A DNA stretch of 42,698 nt from Bacteroidota bacterium (GTDB taxonomy: Bacteria; Bacteroidota; Bacteroidia; Flavobacteriales_F; PHOS-HE28): the NCBI GenBank assembly GCA_014584605.1, contig JACTMO010000022.1, forward strand, positions 1-42,698, written 5' to 3'. Under the pieces are notes generated by a model, which had not been told where the DNA came from, searched no databases, and saw nothing but the letters and a program-made list of their open reading frames with translations. Both the position numbers and the translations under genes were made by a program. This document shows, piece by piece, positions 33,911-41,090 of this stretch (positions are counted from its first letter, which is position 1; each line of letters opens with the position of its first letter).

Positions 33911-34690
33911 TCAACACGCACCATCGAGACTGTTCATCCCTCCACTCAACCACGGCGCAAGGCACACATCGGACGCGATACGTCCGCCGACCACCAGCGC
34001 GGCATCACCTGATACATCCTTGTGAACGGGGATGGGCATGGAACAGGCGCCATACCGGGCACGATGCATGGACAGCAGGGCCCGGTCGCGATCATGTCCC
34101 GCACCGGTATATTTCACTTGCCCGTCCATGTTCACGTCCTGGCGGTGATACCCGGTCACAAGGACGTTCGGTTGTGCCCCGCCGACCAGGTTCAGGATGG
34201 GATCGCGGTCGTTGCCGACGCCGGTGTATCTCACCTGGCCATTGCCGTTTGCCTCGCCGCTCCAGAGCACGGCACGGTCCCCGATGAACTTCCGGGCACC
34301 TGCACCCCATACCACCAGGAGCGGATCACTGAGATCGAGCGTTACGGCGTCCGGGCCGAGGAAGTACGCGATGGACGTCATCACCCCCAGGTGGTTCCGG
34401 TGCTTGATGGAGAGGTAATAGAGGTCGAAGGCCACGGTGAAGGTGATGGGCGAAACACCATCCATGCCAACGACATCGCCATCACGCTGAAGCAACGTAC
34501 TGCAGGTGGCCACGCGGGATCCGTTGGCCACGGCCTCGCGCCATTCCACCACCACCCGGTCCACGATGGCGTCGTCGCCCACGGCATCGGGCACGCCGGG
34601 TCGCACCTGCTCCCCGCCACCATCCCCCACGTAGAAATACCCCAACGCGGAGTACGGCTCCTCCACCGGCAACACCTGCTGCGCGCGCAG
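33911..34690 (-). pseudogene. Truncated copy of the GH38-like protein tail
   Basis: The minus-strand frame matches the end of the 22598-25876 protein segment by segment: LRAQQVLPVEEPYSALGYFYVGDGGGE against LRAAGLLPLTEPYTALSYAHVGGGGE, LLQRDGDVVGMDGVSPITF against LLQRDGDVVAADGVSPLSF, KHRNHLGVMTSIAY against RHRNHLGAMTATAY, and two NDRDPIL-type units. Homology starts abruptly at 34690 and everything upstream (the signal peptide and catalytic part) is absent. It fades after HDRDRALL near 34060. The frame has no internal stop but no credible start. It is a 3' remnant of a paralogous secreted protein, cut where the cyclase remnant begins on the other strand. Confidence 0.75.
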
Positions 34691-34935
34691 GCATCCACAC
34701 CGGACCTTTGGTGGCGGGGATCGTGGGCGTGAAGAAGTTCCAGTACGACATCCGGGGCGACACGGTGAACATGGCCAGTCGGATGGGATCATCCGGCGAG
34801 GCGGGAAGAGTGAACATCAGGGAAGCGTCCCGTGAACAGATACGGCACATGGCCGAGTTCGTCTTCACGCCGTGAGGAAGAGTGCAGGCGAAGGGGAAAG
34901 GGGAACTTGAGATGTTCTTCGTTGGCATTGCATGA
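34681..34935 (+). pseudogene. 3' remnant of a class III adenylate/guanylate cyclase
   Basis: The plus-strand frame from about 34681 reads RAGIHTGPLVAGIVG, then KKFQYDIRGDTVNMASRM, SSGEAGRVNI, and later AKGKGELEMFFV, a clear match to the end of the class III cyclase catalytic domain (GxHxGPVVAGIVG..KFxYDxWGDTVNxASRM). The first part of the domain, with the first metal aspartate, and any sensor region are missing. The usual Trp of DIWGDTVN is Arg here. A TGA at 34873-34875 interrupts the frame between FTP and GRVQAKG; Arg (CGA) would be expected, so one C-to-T change made it. The frame ends at 34933-34935. The remnant cannot be functional. Confidence 0.8.
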
Positions 34936-35009
34936 GCACGAGATCCACATGGGACTCCCCTTCCAGTGGCGAAGCTTGGATCCCAGCACCGGCTCCCAGA
35001 AGCGCCCGA

Positions 35010-35558
35010 TCACTTCAACCCAGGCGGCAACGGCCATAGCTTGTGCGCACCGGTGAGTCGTGCGAGCAGCGAGGCGAAGCCGAAGAGCGCATCCTGCAAC
35101 CAGAACGGCATGCCCGCCAGACGGTATTCCTTCCGCATCCTCCACAGCAGGTGCATGGCAGCGAGGGGTGGCACCTTGTTCCAATCGCCACCGCGTTCCA
35201 TGGCCGTGTCACCCATGGATTGCAGCATCCACTCGATGTGCAAGGCGGGCTCGTACCAGAAATCGGCCTCCACACGTTCGGTATCGCTCGCGTTGCGGAA
35301 GTTGTGCGGTTCCCCGGAGCGGATCACGGCGCTTTCCCCAGGGCCGAGCGCCACTTCCTTCTTCCCAACGATCACGATCAACCTCCCGTTGTTCACCTTG
35401 AAGCCTTCGTCCTGCCCGATGTGGATGTGAGCTCCGGGACCCTTGTTGCCCGGCCCCAGGCTCAAGGTGGCCTCGCTGCGTTGGCCGTTGGTGCGCTCGC
35501 GCGCATCGTTGAAATGGATGCGCTCGCCGATGGCGTGCAGGTCGATCACGCGTTTCAT
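35010..35558 (-). CDS. Cupin domain protein
   Basis: 182 residues from the ATG at 35558, which gives the usual N-terminus (MKRVIDLHAIGERIHF); ATGs further upstream are possible. The single cupin domain has both family motifs: GPGNKGPGAHIHIGQDEGFKVNNGRLIV with the His-x-His and Glu metal ligands, and LGPGESAVIRSGEPHNFRN with the final His. A helical C-terminal part (LLWRMRKEYRLAGMPFWLQDALFGFASLLARL) looks membrane-associated, as in several Bacteroidota cupin proteins of unknown activity. It diverges from fdsA with a 137-bp gap and lies beside the cyclase remnant. Confidence 0.8.
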   Translation of the reverse strand: MKRVIDLHAIGERIHFNDARERTNGQRSEATLSLGPGNKGPGAHIHIGQDEGFKVNNGRLIVIVGKKEVALGPGESAVIRSGEPHNFRNASDTERVEADFWYEPALHIEWMLQSMGDTAMERGGDWNKVPPLAAMHLLWRMRKEYRLAGMPFWLQDALFGFASLLARLTGAHKLWPLPPGLK

Positions 35559-35650
35559 TCGGATGCGGTTTCCCACGAAGATGATCATTCCATCGCAGAT
35601 CCCTCTCCCCCCGTGGCAGCCCAAGGCCTCTGTCGCGCGGTCCCAACGCC

Positions 35651-35658
35651 TACCTTGA
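35651..35658 (+). promoter_or_regulatory. -7 promoter box for fdsA
   Basis: TACCTTGA in the GCCTACCTTG context, 37 nt before the ATG at 35696. It deviates from TAnnTTTG at the last two positions. It suggests that fdsA is transcribed separately from fdsB. Confidence 0.35.
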
Positions 35659-35695
35659 CGTGGTTCCTATCTTCGTCCTTGAAGCCCAGCAGCCC

Positions 35696-38632
35696 ATGAG
35701 CACGCCCCACGCCAAGCACGGGACCCCTTCCGCTCCGACAGCGCGTACACAAAGCGCTCCCACCACGTCCAACCAAGTGATAGCTGACGTGGATGTCGCC
35801 TACATCGACGGCGTGGCCTATCCCATCAACAAGAACGAGACGATGCTCTCGTTCATGCGCCGGCACATCGGCCCCAACCCGGTGCCCACGCTCTGCGATG
35901 CGCCCAACCTGGAGCCCTTCGGGAGCTGCCGTGTGTGCTCGGTGGAGGTGGCGCTGCAGGAGGACGGCCCCACCAAGGTGATGGCCAGCTGCCATACCCC
36001 CGTGGGCAAGGGCATGTACATCACCAGCAACAGCCCGCGCATGGAGCGGCTGCGGAAGAACATCGTGGAGCTGGTGCTCACCGACTACGACACCGAACGG
36101 CTGAAGACCGAGGACCACGGCCGCAACGAGCTGTACAATGTGGTGCGGCAGATCGGCTTCGACATCGACAGCGTGCGCTATCCGAAGGGGAAGAACCACC
36201 TGGACACGCCGATGGACACCAGCCATCCGTATATGGTGAGCGACCTCAGCGCGTGCATCGGCTGCTTCCGCTGCGTGCGTGCCTGCGACGAGGTGCAAGG
36301 CGAGATGGTGCTCACCATGGCCGGCCGCGGCTTCGACAACCACATCGTGAAGGGCACCGACGAGAGCTTCTTCGACAGCGATTGCGTGAGCTGCGGCGCC
36401 TGTGCGCAGGCCTGCCCCACCAGCGCCATCACCGATGTGTTCAAGAGCAAGGAGAACATCCCCGACGAGGTGGTGCGCACCGTGTGCACCTATTGCGGCG
36501 TGGGTTGCAACCTGGAGGTGAACGTGAAGGACGACAAGGTGGTGAGCATCCGCGCACCGTACAGTGCGGAGGCCAACCAGGGCCACACCTGCCTCAAAGG
36601 CCGCTATGCCTTCAGCTTCTACGACCACCCCGACCGGCTGCGCACCCCGCTGATCAAGCGCAACGGCGTGCTCGAGCCCGCCACTTGGAATGAAGCCTAC
36701 GACTTTATTGTGGAGCGCCTGGCGAAGATCCGCGAGGAGCACGGCCCCGACGCCATCGCTGGCATCAGCAGCGCCCGATGCCCCAACGAGGAGAACTACC
36801 TCATGCAGAAATTCATGCGCGCGGTGGTGGGCACCAACAACATCGACTGCTGCGCACGCGTGTGCCACAGCCCCACCGCCCTGGGCATGCAACAGACCTA
36901 CGGCACCGGCGCGGCCACCAACAGCATCGACGACCTGACCGACACGGACACCATCCTGCTGATCGGCGCCAACCCCACCGACGCGCACCCGGTCACCGGC
37001 GCCCGGATCAAGCAGCAGGTCATGAAGGGGAAGACGCTGATCGTGATCGACCCGCGGCGCATCCACCTGGCACGCTACGCCCACCACCACCTGCAGCTTC
37101 GGCCCGGCACCAACGTGGCCCTGCTGAACATGATGATGCACTACATCATCAAGGAGGATCTGGTGGACACGGACTTCATCGCAAAGCGCACCGAAGGCTG
37201 GGAGAACTTCCGCAGGGAGCTGCTGGCCTTGGACGTGGACCGGATGGAGGAGGTCACCGGGGTGGACCGCGAGCAGGTGCGCCGTGCGGCCATCGCCTAC
37301 GCCAAGTCGCCCGCCGCCATGAGCTTCCACGGACTGGGTGTCACCGAGCATTCACAGGGTTCCTTCACCGTGATGCAGATCGCCGACCTGGCCATGATGA
37401 CCGGCAACATCGGCCGCCGCGGCGTGGGCGTGAACCCGCTGCGCGGACAGAACAACGTGCAGGGCGCGGCCGACATGGGGGCCCAGCCGCACCAGGGCGC
37501 CGGCTATCTGGAGGTGGAGGAGGCCGAGGTGAACAGGCTTTATGGTGCGCATTACGGCGTGCCCGTGCCGCAACACAACGGCTGGAAGATCCCCGAGATG
37601 TTCGACGCCGCTATAGACGGTCGACTCAAGGCCCTCTGGCTCATCGGCGAGGACGTGGTGCAGACCGACCCCAACACCAACAAGGTGATCCGCGCCATGG
37701 AAGGGCTGGACCTACTGGTGATGCAGGAGATATTCATGACCGAGACGGCGCGTTACGCGGATGTGATCCTGCCCGGCGCCACCTTCCTGGAGAAGAGCGG
37801 CACCTTCACCAACGGCGAGCGCCGCGTACAGCGTGTGCAAGCCGCCGTGGAACCGCTGCCCGGCACCAAGTCCGATGGGCAGATCATCGTGGACATCACC
37901 GAGCGCGTGGCCGAACGCCTCGGCCTGCCCAACCCCTTCAGCAACGGGAGCGGCGCGGCACCCAGCATCGTGAAATACCAACACCAGGAGCAGCAGGACG
38001 GACGCACCGTGACGCGCACCGCGTACCACCCCTCCTGGGCGCTGGAGGAGATCAGCGCCATCGTGCCCTTCTTCAAGGGCATCCGCTGGGAGAACCTCGG
38101 GGACAACGGCAAGCAGTGGCCCGTGGCCGCCGACGGCACCGACACCAAGATCCTGCACACGCAGACCTTCAAACGCGGCAAGGGACGCTTCATCGCCCCG
38201 CACTGGCAGGAAAGCCGCGAGGTGCTGGACCACGGCAAGGACTATCCCTACATCATCACCACCAACCGCGAGCTGGAGCACTACAACAGCGGCACCATGA
38301 CGCGGCGCACCGCCAACAGCACCATCCTCACCGAGGACCTGCTGATGATCCACCCCGCCGACGCCGAACGCCACGGCATCGCCGAGGGCGACATGGTGTG
38401 CGTGGAAAGCCCGCGCGGCAAGGTGGACATCAAGGCCCGCATCACCGATGAGGTGAGGCCCGGCATCCTCAGCAGCACCTTCCACTTCCCGGAGATCATG
38501 CTCAACGTGATCACCAGCGACGTGCACGATTCCGAGGCCAAGTGTCCCGAATACAAGGTGGTGAGCTGCAGGATCAGGAAAACGAAGAAGGCGCACCTGA
38601 GGAAGGCGGGAGAGGTGAGCGTGAAGGGGTGA
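35696..38632 (+). CDS. fdsA: Molybdenum subunit of NAD-linked formate dehydrogenase (FdsA type)
   Basis: 978 residues from the ATG at 35696; a GTG at 35660 is a weaker alternative. Cofactor sites in order: [2Fe-2S] Cys67, Cys78, Cys81, Cys99; two ferredoxin-type [4Fe-4S] clusters at Cys187, 190, 193, 197 and Cys230, 233, 236, 240; the proximal [4Fe-4S] at Cys264, 267, 271, 299; and the molybdenum ligand Cys390 in CARVCHSPTALG, followed by His391. The remainder is the bis-MGD-binding fold ending in the dinucleotide-binding domain NRELEHYNSGTMTRRT. The enzyme oxidises formate to CO2 and passes electrons to the NuoEF-like subunit. Cysteine rather than selenocysteine is used. Its last 50 codons are duplicated, altered, at 40726-40923. 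Confidence 0.9.
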   Translation: MSTPHAKHGTPSAPTARTQSAPTTSNQVIADVDVAYIDGVAYPINKNETMLSFMRRHIGPNPVPTLCDAPNLEPFGSCRVCSVEVALQEDGPTKVMASCHTPVGKGMYITSNSPRMERLRKNIVELVLTDYDTERLKTEDHGRNELYNVVRQIGFDIDSVRYPKGKNHLDTPMDTSHPYMVSDLSACIGCFRCVRACDEVQGEMVLTMAGRGFDNHIVKGTDESFFDSDCVSCGACAQACPTSAITDVFKSKENIPDEVVRTVCTYCGVGCNLEVNVKDDKVVSIRAPYSAEANQGHTCLKGRYAFSFYDHPDRLRTPLIKRNGVLEPATWNEAYDFIVERLAKIREEHGPDAIAGISSARCPNEENYLMQKFMRAVVGTNNIDCCARVCHSPTALGMQQTYGTGAATNSIDDLTDTDTILLIGANPTDAHPVTGARIKQQVMKGKTLIVIDPRRIHLARYAHHHLQLRPGTNVALLNMMMHYIIKEDLVDTDFIAKRTEGWENFRRELLALDVDRMEEVTGVDREQVRRAAIAYAKSPAAMSFHGLGVTEHSQGSFTVMQIADLAMMTGNIGRRGVGVNPLRGQNNVQGAADMGAQPHQGAGYLEVEEAEVNRLYGAHYGVPVPQHNGWKIPEMFDAAIDGRLKALWLIGEDVVQTDPNTNKVIRAMEGLDLLVMQEIFMTETARYADVILPGATFLEKSGTFTNGERRVQRVQAAVEPLPGTKSDGQIIVDITERVAERLGLPNPFSNGSGAAPSIVKYQHQEQQDGRTVTRTAYHPSWALEEISAIVPFFKGIRWENLGDNGKQWPVAADGTDTKILHTQTFKRGKGRFIAPHWQESREVLDHGKDYPYIITTNRELEHYNSGTMTRRTANSTILTEDLLMIHPADAERHGIAEGDMVCVESPRGKVDIKARITDEVRPGILSSTFHFPEIMLNVITSDVHDSEAKCPEYKVVSCRIRKTKKAHLRKAGEVSVKG
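38474..38632 (+). repeat. Left copy of duplicated fdsA 3' end
   Basis: The final 159 bases of fdsA recur at 40726-40923 with a few substitutions and one 42-for-3 base replacement. A block of 65 bases (38549-38613) is identical to 40840-40904. The two copies bracket the restriction-modification genes. Confidence 0.92.
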
Positions 38633-38644
38633 GTTTGAACCTTC

Positions 38645-39253
38645 ATGATTTTCGTCGAGCATTCCTTCCGCCACGCCTCGGTCATCCTGCGGGAGTCTGA
38701 ATTCCAGCAGGAGAGCGAGGAACTAATGGGCATCCTACGCGGGATAACCGAACAAGAGATCATCGCACAGCACGAGACATACCGTGGTGCTCAGAAGAGC
38801 CTATCAAGAGCCATCAATGATACTCTGAAGCGCCACCTCACGGATCGTGGCTGGGCAGCCGAGTCGCCCATTTTTCAAGACACACAGTACGAAGGCGACA
38901 AGTGGCGGCTTGACTTCGCCAAGGGGTTGATCTCGGTCGAGGTAGCCTTCAACCACGGGGAGGCAACGGCTTGGAACCTATTAAAGCCCGTTTTGGCCAG
39001 CGAGCTCAATCACGTGCAGAAGGCCATCCAAACGCAAGCCGGGGTCATCATTACCTGCACAGAAGCGTTGAAAGGCGAAGGGGGCTTTGACAGCGCTGTG
39101 GGCACCTACGAAAAGTTCATTGACTACCTCAAGCCGCTGGGCTCCGTGCTCACTGTGCCGATCCTGTTCATCGGCCTGGAGCCGTTCGACACATTCCGCA
39201 TCCAACATCGCAAGGTTGGAAATAAGCTGACCGGTGATGTGGTGATGAAGTGA
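38645..39253 (+). CDS. BglII/BstYI-family type II restriction endonuclease
   Basis: 202 residues. The central segment KWRLDFAKGLISVEVAFNHGEATAWNL resembles the catalytic core of the BglII family. Asp90 and Glu99 have the same nine-residue spacing as BglII Asp84 and Glu93, whereas the position of the third BglII residue (Gln95) is Ala101 here. Further family-like segments are LLKPVLASELNHVQKAIQT and VGTYEKFIDYLKPLG. Relatives cut GATC-centred sites (AGATCT, RGATCY); the site of this enzyme is not deducible. It starts 12 bp after fdsA with no visible promoter, so read-through from fdsA may drive it. GC is clearly lower than in fdsA. Its stop is two bases from the convergent methyltransferase stop. 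Confidence 0.7.
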   Translation: MIFVEHSFRHASVILRESEFQQESEELMGILRGITEQEIIAQHETYRGAQKSLSRAINDTLKRHLTDRGWAAESPIFQDTQYEGDKWRLDFAKGLISVEVAFNHGEATAWNLLKPVLASELNHVQKAIQTQAGVIITCTEALKGEGGFDSAVGTYEKFIDYLKPLGSVLTVPILFIGLEPFDTFRIQHRKVGNKLTGDVVMK

Positions 39254-39255
39254 GG

Positions 39256-40542
39256 TTACGCTGGCACTACCGCAGTTCGCTTCTTCTTCACCGGTGCATC
39301 AACGGCGCGCGCTGCCAGCACGGCCCCAGCACGCTCAATGATGCCCACCACCAAAGCATTGCCCATCAGGAAGGCCCGGCGACCATCCGAAGCGCCTGCG
39401 GTATGGTTATCCGGGAACATGTTCAAGCGCTCGAGCTCGATCGGGGTCAAGCGTCGGAGCTTCCCATTCTCGGTGCGTATCGCGTGCTTGAAGCGAGAGG
39501 GCGTTGCGCCACCTTCGGCGGTGATGATCGTCCGTGAAGGCTTGTCCAATGCATCGGGGAACACCATGCCACCTTCCGTGTAGTGGTACGTGAAGCCCGT
39601 TGCCTTGTTCGTGCGCATCTCGCTCTTTCTTCCCTTCAGGTACTCCCATTGGGGCAGTTGCTTCGCATCCACGAAGAACTCCTTGGGCACCTTGCTGCTG
39701 GGTAGGATGATGTCACCCAAGGTGACCCGCGGCCCGTCGTAAACAGGCATGGTGTTAATGGTCCAAACCTTCCGGTCGGCCATGATCCCCGCATTCTCGA
39801 ACGGACTTGTCCCTGCAGTCTTACTCGCATTGAACTTGTCCGACACCTCTGCAAGATCGCCCTTGATCACGAACTCACTGAAGGGAGTGCCAAGCGTGGT
39901 GATGGGGAATGCCTCAGCAAATACGCCATCCTCAAGAACCCAGTCCTCGAAGCCCTTCTCCTTCAACAATGCTTGGCCGATCGCGGTGGTCTTGTGGTAA
40001 CCCATGAAGAAGACACGACGGCGCCGCTGTGGCATGCCATAGTCCGCCGCGTTGATCACACGCCATTCCACGACATAGCCGAGGTCTGAGAGCGAGGCCA
40101 GCATCACAGCGAAATCGCGCCCGCGCTGCTTGGCTGGTGACTTCAATAGCCGATCCACGTTCTCGAGGAAAATGAAGCCGGGCTTGTTCTTCTTGCCCTT
40201 CAGGATGCGATGGATATCCCACCAGAGCACGCCCTTCTTGCCAGCAAGCCCTTCAGCCTGATTCAAGGTGCGGGCAACCGAGTAGTCCTGGCACGGGAAC
40301 CCGCCGACGAGCAGATCGTGATCCGGGATGTCCTTCACCGCAACTGTGGAAATATCCTGGTTGGAATGTCCTTGCGGACCGAAGCGCACGACGTAGATAT
40401 CTGACGCTTCCTGCTTCTTGGTGGAAGGTTCCCACTGATTGCTCCACACCACCTTATACTGGTCGGAAGCCCGTTCAAGTCCAACACGGAATCCGCCGAC
40501 CCCGGCGAACAGCTCGATCACTTCCAGTTTGTTCATCAACAT
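39256..40542 (-). CDS. DNA (cytosine-5-)-methyltransferase
   Basis: 428 residues with the m5C methyltransferase motifs in order: I ELFAGVGGF (10-18), IV GGFPCQDYS with catalytic Cys84, VI FLENVDRLL, VIII QRRRRVFFMG, a variable target-recognition region of about 150 residues (from roughly EDWVLEDGVF to FTYHYTEGG), IX-X PSRTIITAEGG to RRLTPIELERLNMFPD and RAFLMGNALVVG. It methylates a cytosine in double-stranded DNA using S-adenosylmethionine. It has its own promoter (40556-40563), which allows protective methylation to be made independently of the endonuclease. The start may be either ATG (40542 or 40536). The C-terminus is basic (VKKKRTAVVPA). Confidence 0.93.
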   Translation of the reverse strand: MLMNKLEVIELFAGVGGFRVGLERASDQYKVVWSNQWEPSTKKQEASDIYVVRFGPQGHSNQDISTVAVKDIPDHDLLVGGFPCQDYSVARTLNQAEGLAGKKGVLWWDIHRILKGKKNKPGFIFLENVDRLLKSPAKQRGRDFAVMLASLSDLGYVVEWRVINAADYGMPQRRRRVFFMGYHKTTAIGQALLKEKGFEDWVLEDGVFAEAFPITTLGTPFSEFVIKGDLAEVSDKFNASKTAGTSPFENAGIMADRKVWTINTMPVYDGPRVTLGDIILPSSKVPKEFFVDAKQLPQWEYLKGRKSEMRTNKATGFTYHYTEGGMVFPDALDKPSRTIITAEGGATPSRFKHAIRTENGKLRRLTPIELERLNMFPDNHTAGASDGRRAFLMGNALVVGIIERAGAVLAARAVDAPVKKKRTAVVPA

Positions 40543-40555
40543 GTCATTCTCTGGT

Positions 40556-40563
40556 CAAAGTTA
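40556..40563 (-). promoter_or_regulatory. Promoter (-7 box with -33 TTG) for the methyltransferase
   Basis: Minus strand TAACTTTG, an exact TAnnTTTG match, 13 nt before the first ATG. A CTTG lies 20 nt upstream of it, the right spacing for a Bacteroidota -33 element, making this the best complete promoter in the window. The rest of the gap up to 40725 (162 bp) holds only a weak hairpin (CCCCAGCTCTGGCAGGGG) and no gene. Confidence 0.6.
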
Positions 40564-40725
40564 TCTCCTGCGATGTTGGGGATCAAGACCCTGGCCTCAG
40601 CGATTTGAACACAATTCACTTTGTAGCCATTCGTGTCAAACCCCAGCTCTGGCAGGGGTTGCCGAAAATCCTGGCAAGGCAAGCCTGTTGAAGGTCATGT
40701 GCCCGATCACGGCACTCGGTCATGA

Positions 40726-40923
40726 AGCACCCTCCACTTCCCGGAGATCATGCTCAACGTGATCACCCGCTCGTTCATCGGCCACAACACGGGTTCAAGG
40801 ACTCGCTGCGACGTGCACGACAGCGAGGCCAAGTGTCCTGAATACAAGGTGGTGAGCTGCAGGATCAGGAAAACGAAGAAGGCGCACCTGAGGAAGGCGG
40901 GAGAAGTGGTGGCGAAGGCTTAG
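40726..40923 (+). pseudogene. Displaced, altered copy of the fdsA 3' end
   Basis: The frame reads LHFPEIMLNVIT, then a 14-codon replacement (40768-40809) where fdsA has a single Ser, then DVHDSEAKCPEYKVVSCR and on to KAGEVVAKA with TAG at 40921-40923. Apart from that replacement it matches the last 53 codons or so of fdsA, and 65 bases in a row are identical. It has no start and cannot be a gene by itself. It is either the original end of fdsA, displaced by the restriction cassette, or the last trace of a second fdsA. The substitutions sit mostly at codon third positions and at the extreme end. Confidence 0.9.
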
Positions 40924-40930
40924 GCGCGTG

Positions 40931-40985
40931 TCACACCGAGCGAAGTCGAAGTGTGGGCGTGCCCCCGCCTCAAATGCAGGCGGGG
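40931..40985. repeat. Two small inverted repeats after the displaced fdsA end
   Basis: The first (40931-40956) has CACAC and GTGTG arms around CGAGCGAAGTCGAA. The second (40963-40985) is a perfect 8-bp stem CCCCGCCT / AGGCGGGG with a seven-base loop. Such short palindromic units between genes resemble dispersed intergenic repeats of Bacteroidota and may also act as a terminator. The 41 to 105 bp that follow, up to the ATG at 41091, show no clear promoter. Confidence 0.5.
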
Positions 40986-41090
40986 TCGCGTGCTCCGCTT
41001 TAGCCGGACTTGTCAGGGCCGGCACCCACGGCGCTGCCTGCCGGTTCGTCTGCCGAAACCCGCAACCAAGAACGAACCTAGAAATAGCAG

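Noticed and set aside
33776-34012. Possible 78-residue plus-strand gene between the H1-like gene and the GH38 remnant
   Set aside because: No family resemblance, no promoter box and no coupling to neighbours; the region looks decayed.
34936-35009. Possible frameshifted extension of the cupin gene into the gap after the cyclase remnant
   Set aside because: Another frame reads VIGRFWEPVLGSKLRHWKGS in this region, but the cupin protein already has a normal C-terminus and no homology supports joining them.
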